From Plazaster borealis (lineage: Eukaryota; Echinodermata; Asteroidea; Forcipulatida; Labidiasteridae), in assembly GCA_021014325.1 (NCBI GenBank), contig CM037467.1, positions 2,790,001 to 2,854,000 on the forward strand: a stretch of DNA of 64,000 nt, read 5' to 3'. The first letter of the stretch is position 1. Every line of letters starts with the position of its first letter. Under the pieces are notes generated by a model. That model was given only the letters and a program-made list of their open reading frames with translations, had not been told where the DNA came from and searched no databases. The position numbers and the translations under genes were made by a program. This document shows positions 36,201 to 51,200 of the stretch, piece after piece.

Positions 36201-39200
36201 CCTCAAGAGCATGTTTAACGGGATTTTTGTACACAGAGCTGTCCACGAGACAAAAAATGTTAAGCACGATCAAATCACCCTCAAAATATTGTTGGATTTG
36301 CACAAGTTTTATACCGTTGGAAAGCCCATCTCAAGGGCTATCGACTAGTTTTGGTTTCGTTTCTCTGACAATTTTGTAGGCGAGGCGAGGGGCCAGAGAA
36401 TGAGGCTACTAGCACCGCCAAATTAACTATCATGGGGCTGTGTACTATACACCAGCAAGAAAGTTACTGCCAAAAAAGGTTTGACATCAATTCTGCGCTA
36501 TGTTTGACAATAACTCCCTAACTAAGCATGCTAGAGAGACCCAGTTTGTACCTGCATGTTGCTGACATATCCCTGCATCCGAAAATTAGACTTTTAGAGC
36601 CACTTTGCGCCATCTTCAGACCGGAAATGACCAGCAAGCGGGGATACTCCGAATGCTCCTCAAGAGCATGTTTAATGGGATTTTTGTACACAGGGCTGTC
36701 CACGAGACAAACAAATGTTAAGCACGATCAAATCACCCTCAAAATATTGTTGGATTTGCACAAGTTTTATACCGTTGGAAAGCCCATCTCAAGGGCTATC
36801 GACTAGTTTTGGTTTCGTTTCTCTGACAATTTTGTAGGCGAGGCGAGGGGCCAGAGAATGAGGCTACTAGCACCGCCAAATTAACTATCCTGGGGCTGTG
36901 TACTATACACCAGCAAGAAATTTACTGCCAAAAAAGGTTTGACATCAATTCTGCGCTATGTTTGACAATAACTCCCTAACTAAGCATGCTAGAGAGACCC
37001 AGTTTGTACCTGCATGTTGCTGACATATCCCTGCATCCGAAAATCAGACTTTTAGAGCCACTTTGTGCCATCTTCAGACCGGAAATGACCAGCAAGCGGG
37101 GATACTCCGAATGCTCCTCAAGAGCATGTTTAACGGGATTTTTGTACACAGAGCTGTCCACGAGACAAAAAAATGTTAAGCACGATCAAATCACCCTCAA
37201 AATATTGTTGGATTTGCACAAGTTTTATACCGTTGGAAAGCCCATCTCAAGGGCTATCGACTAGTTTTGGTTTCGTTTCTCTGACAATTTTGTAGGCGAG
37301 GCGAGGGGCCCGAGAATGAGGCTACTAGCACCGCCAAATTAACTATCCTGGGGCTGTGTACTATACACCAGCAAGAAATTTACTGCCAAAAAAGGTTTGA
37401 CATCAATTCTGCGCTATGTTTGACAATAACTCCCTAACTAAGCATGCTAGAGAGACCCAGTTTGTACCTGCATGTTGCTGACATATCCCTGCATCCGAAA
37501 ATTAGACTTTTAGAGCCACTTTGCGCCATCTTCAGACCGGAAATGACCAGCAAGCGGGGATACTCCGAATGCTCCTCAAGAGCATGTTTAATGGGATTTT
37601 TGTACACAGGGCTGTCCACGAGACAAACAAATGTTAAGCACGATCAAATCACCCTCAAAATATTGTTGGATTTGCACAAGTTTTATACCGTTGGAAAGCC
37701 CATCTCAAGGGCTATCGACTAGTTTTGGTTTCGTTTCTCTGACAATTTTGTAGGCGAGGCGAGGGGCCAGAGAATGAGGCTACTAGCACCGCCAAATTAA
37801 CTATCCTGGGGCTGTGTACTATACACCAGCAAGAAAGTTACTGCCAAAAAAAGGTTTGACATCAATTCTGCGCTATGTTTGACAATAACTCCCTAACTAA
37901 GCATGCTAGAGAGACCCAGTTTGTACCTGCATGTTGCTGACATATCCCTGCATCCGAAAATTAGACTTTTAGAGCCACTTTGCGCCATCTTCAGACCGGA
38001 AATGACCAGCAAGCGGGGATACTCCGAATGCTCCTCAAGAGCATGTTTAATGGGATTTTTGTACACAGGGCTGTCCACGAGACAAACAAATGTTAAGCAC
38101 GATCAAATCACCCTCAAAATATTGTTGGATTTGCACAAGTTTTATACCGTTGGAAAGCCCATCTCAAGGGCTATCGACTAGTTTTGGTTTCGTTTCTCTG
38201 ACAATTTTGTAGGCGAGGCGAGGGGCCCGAGAATGAGGCTACTAGCACCGCCAAATTGACTATCCTGGGGCTGTGTACTATACACCAGCAAGAAATTTAC
38301 TGCCAAAAAAGGTTTGACATCAATTCTGCGCTATGTTTGACAATAACTCCCTAACTAAGCATGCTAGAGAGACCCAGTTTGTACCTGCATGTTGCTGACA
38401 TATCCCTGCATCCGAAAATTAGACTTTTAGAGCCACTTTGCGCCATCTTCAGACCGGAAATGACCAGCAAGCGGGGATACTCCGAATGCTCCTCAAGAGC
38501 ATGTTTAATGGGATTTTTGTACACAGGGCTGTCCACGAGACAAACAAATGTTAAGCACGATCAAATCACCCTCAAAATATTGTTGGATTTGCACAAGTTT
38601 TATACCGTTGGAAAGCCCATCTCAAGGGCTATCGACTAGTTTTGGTTTCGTTTCTCTGACAATTTTGTAGGCGAGGCGAGGGGCCCGAGAATGAGGCTAC
38701 TAGCACCGCCAAATTAACTATCCTGGGGCTGTGTACTATACACCAGCAAGAAAGTTACTGCCAAAAAAGGTTTGACATCAATTCTGCGCTATGTTTGACA
38801 ATAACTCCTAACTAAGCATGCTAGAGAGACCCAGTTTGTACCTGCATGTTGCTGACATATCCCTGCATCCGAAAATTAGACTTTTAGAGCCACTTTGCGC
38901 CATCTTCAGACCGGAAATGACCAGCAAGCGGGGATACTCCGAATGCTCCTCAAGAGCATGTTTAATGGGATTTTTGTACACAGGGCTGTCCACGAGACAA
39001 ACAAATGTTAAGCACGATCAAATCACCCTCAAAATATTGTTGGATTTGCACAAGTTTTATACCGTTGGAAAGCCCATCTCAAGGGCTATCGACTAGTTTT
39101 GGTTTCGTTTCTCTGACAATTTTGTAGGCGAGGCGAGGGGCCAGAGAATGAGGCTACTAGCACCGCCAAATTAACTATCATGGGGCTGTGTACTATACAC

Positions 39201-42200
39201 CAGCAAGAAAGTTACTGCCAAAAAAAGGTTTGACATCAATTCTGCGCTATGTTTGACAATAACTCCCTAACTAAGCATGCTAGAGAGACGCAGTTTGTAC
39301 CTGCATGTTGCTGACATATCCCTGCATCCGAAAATTAGACTTTTAGAGCCACTTTGCGCCATCTTCAGACCGGAAATGACCAGCAAGCGGGGATACTCCG
39401 AATGCTCCTCAAGAGCATGTTTAATGGGATTTTTGTACACAGGGCTGTCCACGAGACAAACAAATGTTAAGCACGATCAAATCACCCTCAAAATATTGTT
39501 GGATTTGCACAAGTTTTATACCGTTGGAAAGCCCATCTCAAGGGCTATCGACTAGTTTTGGTTTCGTTTCTCTGACAATTTTGTAGGCGAGGCGAGGGGC
39601 CCGAGAATGAGGCTACTAGCACCGCCAAATTGACTATCCTGGGGCTGTGTACTATACACCAGCAAGAAATTTACTGCCAAAAAAGGTTTGACATCAATTC
39701 TGCGCTATGTTTGACAATAACTCCCTAACTAAGCATGCTAGAGAGACCCAGTTTGTACCTGCATGTTGCTGACATATCCCTGCATCCGAAAATTAGACTT
39801 TTAGAGCCACTTTGCGCCATCTTCAGACCGGAAATGACCAGCAAGCGGGGATACTCCGAATGCTCCTCAAGAGCATGTTTAATGGGATTTTTGTACACAG
39901 AGCTGTCCACGAGACAAAAAAATGTTAAGCACGATCAAATCACCCTCAAAATATTGTTGGATTTGCACAAGTTTTATACCGTTGGAAAGCCCATCTCAAG
40001 GGCTATCGACTAGTTTTGGTTTCGTTTCTCTGACAATTTTGTAGGCGAGGCGAGGGGCCAGAGAATGAGGCTACTAGCACCGCCAAATTAACTATCATGG
40101 GGCTGTGTACTATACACCAGCAAGAAAGTTACTGCCAAAAAAAGGTTTGACATCAATTCTGCGCTATGTTTGACAATAACTCCCTAACTAAGCATGCTAG
40201 AGAGACGCAGTTTGTACCTGCATGTTGCTGACATATCCCTGCATCCGAAAATTAGACTTTTAGAGCCACTTTGCGCCATCTTCAGACCGGAAATGACCAG
40301 CAAGCGGGGATACTCCGAATGCTCCTCAAGAGCATGTTTAATGGGATTTTTGTACACAGGGCTGTCCACGAGACAAACAAATGTTAAGCACGATCAAATC
40401 ACCCTCAAAATATTGTTGGATTTGCACAAGTTTTATACCGTTGGAAAGCCCATCTCAAGGGCTATCGACTAGTTTTGGTTTCGTTTCTCTGACAATTTTG
40501 TAGGCGAGGCGAGGGGCCAGAGAATGAGGCTACTAGCACCGCCAAATTAACTATCATGGGGCTGTGTACTATACACCAGCAAGAAAGTTACTGCCAAAAA
40601 AGGTTTGACATCAATTCTGCGCTATGTTTGACAATAACTCCCTAACTAAGCATGCTAGAGAGACCCAGTTTGTACCTGCATGTTGCTGACATATCCCTGC
40701 ATCCGAAAATTAGACTTTTAGAGCCACTTTGCGCCATCTTCAGACCGGAAATGACCAGCAAGCGGGGATACTCCGAATGCTCCTCAAGAGCATGTTTAAT
40801 GGGATTTTTGTACACAGGGCTGTCCACGAGACAAACAAATGTTAAGCACGATCAAATCACCCTCAAAATATTGTTGGATTTGCACAAGTTTTATACCGTT
40901 GGAAAGCCCATCTCAAGGGCTATCGACTAGTTTTGGTTTCGTTTCTCTGACAATTTTGTAGGCGAGGCGAGGGGCCCGAGAATGAGGCTACTAGCACCGC
41001 CAAATTGACTATCCTGGGGCTGTGTACTATACACCAGCAAGAAATTTACTGCCAAAAAAAGGTTTGACATCAATTCTGCGCTATGTTTGACAATAACTCC
41101 CTAACTAAGCATGCTAGAGAGACCCAGTTTGTACCTGCATGTTGCTGACATATCCCTGCATCCGAAAATTAGACTTTTAGAGCCACTTTGCGCCATCTTC
41201 AGACCGGAAATGACCAGCAAGCGGGGATACTCCGAATGCTCCTCAAGAGCATGTTTAACGGGATTTTTGTACACAGAGCTGTCCACGAGACAAACAAATG
41301 TTAAGCACGATCAAATCACCCTCAAAATATTGTTGGATTTGCACAAGTTTTATACCGTTGGAAAGCCCATCTCAAGGGCTATCGACTAGTTTTGGTTTCG
41401 TTTCTCTGACAATTTTGTAGGCGAGGCGAGGGGCCCGAGAATGAGGCTACTAGCACCGCCAAATTAACTATCCTGGGGCTGTGTACTATACACCAGCAAG
41501 AAAGTTACTGCCAAAAAAAGGTTTGACATCAATTCTGCGCTATGTTTGACAATAACTCCCTAACTAAGCATGCTAGAGAGACCCAGTTTGTACCTGCATG
41601 TTGCTGACATATCCCTGCATCCGAAAATTAGACTTTTAGAGCCACTTTGCGCCATCTTCAGACCGGAAATGACCAGCAAGCGGGGATACTCCGAATGCTC
41701 CTCAAGAGCATGTTTAATGGGATTTTTGTACACAGGGCTGTCCACGAGACAAACAAATGTTAAGCACGATCAAATCACCCTCAAAATATTGTTGGATTTG
41801 CACAAGTTTTATACCGTTGGAAAGCCCATCTCAAGGGCTATCGACTAGTTTTGGTTTCGTTTCTCTGACAATTTTGTAGGCGAGGCGAGGGGCCCGAGAA
41901 TGAGGCTACTAGCACCGCCAAATTAACTATCCTGGGGCTGTGTACTATACACCAGCAAGAAATTTACTGCCAAAAAAAGGTTTGACATCAATTCTGCGCT
42001 ATGTTTGACAATAACTCCTAACTAAGCATGCTAGAGAGACCCAGTTTGTACCTGCATGTTGCTGACATATCCCTGCATCCGAAAATTAGACTTTTAGAGC
42101 CACTTTGCGCCATCTTCAGACCGGAAATGACCAGCAAGCGGGGATACTCCGAATGCTCCTCAAGAGCATGTTTAATGGGATTTTTGTACACAGGGCTGTC

Positions 42201-45200
42201 CACGAGACAAACAAATGTTAAGCACGATCAAATCACCCTCAAAATATTGTTGGATTTGCACAAGTTTTATACCGTTGGAAAGCCCATCTCAAGGGCTATC
42301 GACTAGTTTTGGTTTCGTTTCTCTGACAATTTTGTAGGCGAGGCGAGGGGCCCGAGAATGAGGCTACTAGCACCGCCAAATTAACTATCCTGGGGCTGTG
42401 TACTATACACCAGCAAGAAAGTTACTGCCAAAAAAGGTTTGACATCAATTCTGCGCTATGTTTGACAATAACTCCCTAACTAAGCATGCTAGAGAGACCC
42501 AGTTTGTACCTGCATGTTGCTGACATATCCCTGCATCCGAAAATTAGACTTTTAGAGCCACTTTGCGCCATCTTCAGACCGGAAATGACCAGCAAGCGGG
42601 GATACTCCGAATGCTCCTCAAGAGCATGTTTAATGGGATTTTTGTACACAGGGCTGTCCACGAGACAAACAAATGTTAAGCACGATCAAATCACCCTCAA
42701 AATATTGTTGGATTTGCACAAGTTTTATACCGTTGGAAAGCCCATCTCAAGGGCTATCGACTAGTTTTGGTTTCGTTTCTCTGACAATTTTGTAGGCGAG
42801 GCGAGGGGCCCGAGAATGAGGCTACTAGCACCGCCAAATTAACTATCCTGGGGCTGTGTACTATACACCAGCAAGAAATTTACTGCCAAAAAAGGTTTGA
42901 CATCAATTCTGCGCTATGTTTGACAATAACTCCCTAACTAAGCATGCTAGAGAGACCCAGTTTGTACCTGCATGTTGCTGACATATCCCTGCATCCGAAA
43001 ATTAGACTTTTAGAGCCACTTTGCGCCATCTTCAGACCGGAAATGACCAGCAAGCGGGGATACTCCGAATGCTCCTCAAGAGCATGTTTAATGGGATTTT
43101 TGTACACAGGGCTGTCCACGAGACAAACAAATGTTAAGCACGATCAAATCACCCTCAAAATATTGTTGGATTTGCACAAGTTTTATACCGTTGGAAAGCC
43201 CATCTCAAGGGCTATCGACTAGTTTTGGTTTCGTTTCTCTGACAATTTTGTAGGCGAGGCGAGGGGCCCGAGAATGAGGCTACTAGCACCGCCAAATTAA
43301 CTATCCTGGGGCTGTGTACTATACACCAGCAAGAAATTTACTGCCAAAAAAGGTTTGACATCAATTCTGCGCTATGTTTGACAATAACTCCCTAACTAAG
43401 CATGCTAGAGAGACCCAGTTTGTACCTGCATGTTGCTGACATATCCCTGCATCCGAAAATTAGACTTTTAGAGCCACTTTGCGCCATCTTCAGACCGGAA
43501 ATGACCAGCAAGCGGGGATACTCCGAATGCTCCTCAAGAGCATGTTTAATGGGATTTTTGTACACAGGGCTGTCCACGAGACAAACAAATGTTAAGCACG
43601 ATCAAATCACCCTCAAAATATTGTTGGATTTGCACAAGTTTTATACCGTTGGAAAGCCCATCTCAAGGGCTATCGACTAGTTTTGGTTTCGTTTCTCTGA
43701 CAATTTTGTAGGCGAGGCGAGGGGCCCGAGAATGAGGCTACTAGCACCGCCAAATTAACTATCATGGGGCTGTGTACTATACACCAGCAAGAAAGTTACT
43801 GCCAAAAAATGGTTTGACATCAATTCTGCGCTATGTTTGACAATAACTCCCTAACTAAGCATGCTAGAGAGACCCAGTTTGTACCTGCATGTTGCTGACA
43901 TATCCCTGCATCCGAAAATTAGACTTTTAGAGCCACTTTGCGCCATCTTCAGACCGGAAATGACCAGCAAGCGGGGATACTCCGAATGCTCCTCAAGAGC
44001 ATGTTTAATGGGATTTTTGTACACAGGGCTGTCCACGAGACAAACAAATGTTAAGCACGATCAAATCACCCTCAAAATATTGTTGGATTTGCACAAGTTT
44101 TATACCGTTGGAAAGCCCATCTCAAGGGCTATCGACTAGTTTTGGTTTCGTTTCTCTGACAATTTTGTAGGCGAGGCGAGGGGCCCGAGAATGAGGCTAC
44201 TAGCACCGCCAAATTAACTATCCTGGGGCTGTGTACTATACACCAGCAAGAAATTTACTGCCAAAAAAGGTTTGACATCAATTCTGCGCTATGTTTGACA
44301 ATAACTCCCTAACTAAGCATGCTAGAGAGACCCAGTTTGTACCTGCATGTTGCTGACATATCCCTGCATCCGAAAATTAGACTTTTAGAGCCACTTTGCG
44401 CCATCTTCAGACCGGAAATGACCAGCAAGCGGGGATACTCCGAATGCTCCTCAAGAGCATGTTTAATGGGATTTTTGTACACAGGGCTGTCCACGAGACA
44501 AACAAATGTTAAGCACGATCAAATCACCCTCAAAATATTGTTGGATTTGCACAAGTTTTATACCGTTGGAAAGCCCATCTCAAGGGCTATCGACTAGTTT
44601 TGGTTTCGTTTCTCTGACAATTTTGTAGGCGAGGCGAGGGGCCCGAGAATGAGGCTACTAGCACCGCCAAATTAACTATCCTGGGGCTGTGTACTATACA
44701 CCAGCAAGAAATTTACTGCCAAAAAAGGTTTGACATCAATTCTGCGCTATGTTTGACAATAACTCCCTAACTAAGCATGCTAGAGAGACCCAGTTTGTAC
44801 CTGCATGTTGCTGACATATCCCTGCATCCGAAAATTAGACTTTTAGAGCCACTTTGCGCCATCTTCAGACCGGAAATGACCAGCAAGCGGGGATACTCCG
44901 AATGCTCCTCAAGAGCATGTTTAATGGGATTTTTGTACACAGGGCTGTCCACGAGACAAACAAATGTTAAGCACGATCAAATCACCCTCAAAATATTGTT
45001 GGATTTGCACAAGTTTTATACCGTTGGAAAGCCCATCTCAAGGGCTATCGACTAGTTTTGGTTTCGTTTCTCTGACAATTTTGTAGGCGAGGCGAGGGCC
45101 CGAGAATGAGGCTACTAGCACCGCCAAATTAACTATCATGGGGCTGTGTACTATACACCAGCAAGAAAGTTACTGCCAAAAAATGGTTTGACATCAATTC

Positions 45201-48200
45201 TGCGCTATGTTTGACAATAACTCCCTAACTAAGCATGCTAGAGAGACCCAGTTTGTACCTGCATGTTGCTGACATATCCCTGCATCCGAAAATTAGACTT
45301 TTAGAGCCACTTTGCGCCATCTTCAGACCGGAAATGACCAGCAAGCGGGGATACTCCGAATGCTCCTCAAGAGCATGTTTAATGGGATTTTTGTACACAG
45401 GGCTGTCCACGAGACAAACAAATGTTAAGCACGATCAAATCACCCTCAAAATATTGTTGGATTTGCACAAGTTTTATACCGTTGGAAAGCCCATCTCAAG
45501 GGCTATCGACTAGTTTTGGTTTCGTTTCTCTGACAATTTTGTAGGCGAGGCGAGGGGCCCGAGAATGAGGCTACTAGCACCGCCAAATTAACTATCCTGG
45601 GGCTGTGTACTATACACCAGCAAGAAAGTTACTGCCAAAAAAAGGTTTGACATCAATTCTGCGCTATGTTTGACAATAACTCCCTAACTAAGCATGCTAG
45701 AGAGACCCAGTTTGTACCTGCATGTTGCTGACATATCCCTGCATCCGAAAATTAGACTTTTAGAGCCACTTTGCGCCATCTTCAGACCGGAAATGACCAG
45801 CAAGCGGGGATACTCCGAATGCTCCTCAAGAGCATGTTTAATGGGATTTTTGTACACAGGGCTGTCCACGAGACAAACAAATGTTAAGCACGATCAAATC
45901 ACCCTCAAAATATTGTTGGATTTGCACAAGTTTTATACCGTTGGAAAGCCCATCTCAAGGGCTATCGACTAGTTTTGGTTTCGTTTCTCTGACAATTTTG
46001 TAGGCGAGGCGAGGGGCCCGAGAATGAGGCTACTAGCACCGCCAAATTAACTATCCTGGGGCTGTGTACTATACACCAGCAAGAAAGTTACTGCCAAAAA
46101 AAGGTTTGACATCAATTCTGCGCTATGTTTGACAATAACTCCCTAACTAAGCATGCTAGAGAGACCCAGTTTGTACCTGCATGTTGCTGACATATCCCTG
46201 CATCCGAAAATTAGACTTTTAGAGCCACTTTGCGCCATCTTCAGACCGGAAATGACCAGCAAGCGGGGATACTCCGAATGCTCCTCAAGAGCATGTTTAA
46301 TGGGATTTTTGTACACAGGGCTGTCCACGAGACAAACAAATGTTAAGCACGATCAAATCACCCTCAAAATATTGTTGGATTTGCACAAGTTTTATACCGT
46401 TGGAAAGCCCATCTCAAGGGCTATCGACTAGTTTTGGTTTCGTTTCTCTGACAATTTTGTAGGCGAGGCGAGGGGCCAGAGAATGAGGCTACTAGCACCG
46501 CCAAATTAACTATCCTGGGGCTGTGTACTATACACCAGCAAGAAATTTACTGCCAAAAAAGGTTTGACATCAATTCTGCGCTATGTTTGACAATAACTCC
46601 CTAACTAAGCATGCTAGAGAGACCCAGTTTGTACCTGCATGTTGCTGACATATCCCTGCATCCGAAAATTAGACTTTTAGAGCCACTTTGCGCCATCTTC
46701 AGACCGGAAATGACCAGCAAGCGGGGATACTCCGAATGCTCCTCAAGAGCATGTTTAATGGGATTTTTGTACACAGAGCTGTCCACGAGACAAACAAATG
46801 TTAAGCACGATCAAATCACCCTCAAAATATTGTTGGATTTGCACAAGTTTTATACCGTTGGAAAGCCCATCTCAAGGGCTATCGACTAGTTTTGGTTTCG
46901 TTTCTCTGACAATTTTGTAGGCGAGGCGAGGGGCCCGAGAATGAGGCTACTAGCACCGCCAAATTAACTATCATGGGGCTGTGTACTATACACCAGCAAG
47001 AAAGTTACTGCCAAAAAAGGTTTGACATCAATTCTGCGCTATGTTTGACAATAACTCCCTAACTAAGCATGCTAGAGAGACCCAGTTTGTACCTGCATGT
47101 TGCTGACATATCCCTGCATCCGAAAATTAGACTTTTAGAGCCACTTTGCGCCATCTTCAGACCGGAAATGACCAGCAAGCGGGGATACTCCGAATGCTCC
47201 TCAAGAGCATGTTTAATGGGATTTTTGTACACAGGGCTGTCCACGAGACAAACAAATGTTAAGCACGATCAAATCACCCTCAAAATATTGTTGGATTTGC
47301 ACAAGTTTTATACCGTTGGAAAGCCCATCTCAAGGGCTATCGACTAGTTTTGGTTTCGTTTCTCTGACAATTTTGTAGGCGAGGCGAGGGGCCCGAGAAT
47401 GAGGCTACTAGCACCGCCAAATTAACTATCCTGGGGCTGTGTACTATACACCAGCAAGAAAGTTACTGCCAAAAAAGGTTTGACATCAATTCTGCGCTAT
47501 GTTTGACAATAACTCCCTAACTAAGCATGCTAGAGAGACCCAGTTTGTACCTGCATGTTGCTGACATATCCCTGCATCCGAAAATTAGACTTTTAGAGCC
47601 ACTTTGCGCCATCTTCAGACCGGAAATGACCAGCAAGCGGGGATACTCCGAATGCTCCTCAAGAGCATGTTTAATGGGATTTTTGTACACAGGGCTGTCC
47701 ACGAGACAAACAAATGTTAAGCACGATCAAATCACCCTCAAAATATTGTTGGATTTGCACAAGTTTTATACCGTTGGAAAGCCCATCTCAAGGGCTATCG
47801 ACTAGTTTTGGTTTCGTTTCTCTGACAATTTTGTAGGCGAGGCGAGGGGCCCGAGAATGAGGCTACTAGCACCGCCAAATTGACTATCCTGGGGCTGTGT
47901 ACTATACACCAGCAAGAAATTTACTGCCAAAAAAGGTTTGACATCAATTCTGCGCTATGTTTGACAATAACTCCCTAACTAAGCATGCTAGAGAGACCCA
48001 GTTTGTACCTGCATGTTGCTGACATATCCCTGCATCCGAAAATTAGACTTTTAGAGCCACTTTGCGCCATCTTCAGACCGGAAATGACCAGCAAGCGGGG
48101 ATACTCCGAATGCTCCTCAAGAGCATGTTTAATGGGATTTTTGTACACAGAGCTGTCCACGAGACAAAAAATGATAAGCACGATCAAATCACCCTCAAAA

Positions 48201-51200
48201 TATTGTTGGATTTGCACAAGTTTTATACCGTTGGAAAGCCCATCTCAAGGGCTATCGACTAGTTTTGGTTTCGTTTCTCTGACAATTTTGTAGGCGAGGC
48301 GAGGGGCCCGAGAATGAGGCTACTAGCACCGCCAAATTAACTATCCTGGGGCTGTGTACTATACACCAGCAAGAAAGTTACTGCCAAAAAAGGTTTGACA
48401 TCAATTCTGCGCTATGTTTGACAATAACTCCCTAACTAAGCATGCTAGAGAGACCCAGTTTGTACCTGCATGTTGCTGACATATCCCTGCATCCGAAAAT
48501 TAGACTTTTAGAGCCACTTTGCGCCATCTTCAGACCGGAAATGACCAGCAAGCGGGGATACTCCGAATGCTCCTCAAGAGCATGTTTAATGGGATTTTTG
48601 TACACAGGGCTGTCCACGAGACAAACAAATGTTAAGCACGATCAAATCACCCTCAAAATATTGTTGGATTTGCACAAGTTTTATACCGTTGGAAAGCCCA
48701 TCTCAAGGGCTATCGACTAGTTTTGGTTTCGTTTCTCTGACAATTTTGTAGGCGAGGCGAGGGGCCCGAGAATGAGGCTACTAGCACCGCCAAATTGACT
48801 ATCCTGGGGCTGTGTACTATACACCAGCAAGAAAGTTACTGCCAAAAAAAGGTTTGACATCAATTCTGCGCTATGTTTGACAATAACTCCCTAACTAAGC
48901 ATGCTAGAGAGACCCAGTTTGTACCTGCATGTTGCTGACATATCCCTGCATCCGAAAATTAGACTTTTAGAGCCACTTTGCGCCATCTTCAGACCGGAAA
49001 TGACCAGCAAGCGGGGATACTCCGAATGCTCCTCAAGAGCATGTTTAATGGGATTTTTGTACACAGGGCTGTCCACGAGACAAACAAATGTTAAGCACGA
49101 TCAAATCACCCTCAAAATATTGTTGGATTTGCACAAGTTTTATACCGTTGGAAAGCCCATCTCAAGGGCTATCGACTAGTTTTGGTTTCGTTTCTCTGAC
49201 AATTTTGTAGGCGAGGCGAGGGGCCCGAGAATGAGGCTACTAGCACCGCCAAATTAACTATCCTGGGGCTGTGTACTATACACCAGCAAGAAAGTTACTG
49301 CCAAAAAAGGTTTGACATCAATTCTGCGCTATGTTTGACAATAACTCCCTAACTAAGCATGCTAGAGAGACCCAGTTTGTACCTGCATGTTGCTGACATA
49401 TCCCTGCATCCGAAAATTAGACTTTTAGAGCCACTTTGCGCCATCTTCAGACCGGAAATGACCAGCAAGCGGGGATACTCCGAATGCTCCTCAAGAGCAT
49501 GTTTAATGGGATTTTTGTACACAGGGCTGTCCACGAGACAAACAAATGTTAAGCACGATCAAATCACCCTCAAAATATTGTTGGATTTGCACAAGTTTTA
49601 TACCGTTGGAAAGCCCATCTCAAGGGCTATCGACTAGTTTTGGTTTCGTTTCTCTGACAATTTTGTAGGCGAGGCGAGGGGCCCGAGAATGAGGCTACTA
49701 GCACCGCCAAATTAACTATCCTGGGGCTGTGTACTATACACCAGCAAGAAATTTACTGCCAAAAAAAGGTTTGACATCAATTCTGCGCTATGTTTGACAA
49801 TAACTCCCTAACTAAGCATGCTAGAGAGACCCAGTTTGTACCTGCATGTTGCTGACATATCCCTGCATCCGAAAATTAGACTTTTAGAGCCACTTTGCGC
49901 CATCTTCAGACCGGAAATGACCAGCAAGCGGGGATACTCCGAATGCTCCTCAAGAGCATGTTTAATGGGATTTTTGTACACAGAGCTGTCCACGAGACAA
50001 ACAAATGTTAAGCACGATCAAATCACCCTCAAAATATTGTTGGATTTGCACAAGTTTTATACCGTTGGAAAGCCCATCTCAAGGGCTATCGACTAGTTTT
50101 GGTTTCGTTTCTCTGACAATTTTGTAGGCGAGGCGAGGGGCCCGAGAATGAGGCTACTAGCACCGCCAAATTAACTATCCTGGGGCTGTGTACTATACAC
50201 CAGCAAGAAAGTTACTGCCAAAAAAGGTTTGACATCAATTCTGCGCTATGTTTGACAATAACTCCCTAACTAAGCATGCTAGAGAGACCCAGTTTGTACC
50301 TGCATGTTGCTGACATATCCCTGCATCCGAAAATTAGACTTTTAGAGCCACTTTGCGCCATCTTCAGACCGGAAATGACCAGCAAGCGGGGATACTCCGA
50401 ATGCTCCTCAAGAGCATGTTTAATGGGATTTTTGTACACAGGGCTGTCCACGAGACAAACAAATGTTAAGCACGATCAAATCACCCTCAAAATATTGTTG
50501 GATTTGCACAAGTTTTATACCGTTGGAAAGCCCATCTCAAGGGCTATCGACTAGTTTTGGTTTCGTTTCTCTGACAATTTTGTAGGCGAGGCGAGGGGCC
50601 CGAGAATGAGGCTACTAGCACCGCCAAATTAACTATCCTGGGGCTGTGTACTATACACCAGCAAGAAAGTTACTGCCAAAAAAGGTTTGACATCAATTCT
50701 GCGCTATGTTTGACAATAACTCCCTAACTAAGCATGCTAGAGAGACCCAGTTTGTACCTGCATGTTGCTGACATATCCCTGCATCCGAAAATTAGACTTT
50801 TAGAGCCACTTTGCGCCATCTTCAGACCGGAAATGACCAGCAAGCGGGGATACTCCGAATGCTCCTCAAGAGCATGTTTAATGGGATTTTTGTACACAGG
50901 GCTGTCCACGAGACAAACAAATGTTAAGCACGATCAAATCACCCTCAAAATATTGTTGGATTTGCACAAGTTTTATACCGTTGGAAAGCCCATCTCAAGG
51001 GCTATCGACTAGTTTTGGTTTCGTTTCTCTGACAATTTTGTAGGCGAGGCGAGGGGCCCGAGAATGAGGCTACTAGCACCGCCAAATTAACTATCCTGGG
51101 GCTGTGTACTATACACCAGCAAGAAATTTACTGCCAAAAAAGGTTTGACATCAATTCTGCGCTATGTTTGACAATAACTCCCTAACTAAGCATGCTAGAG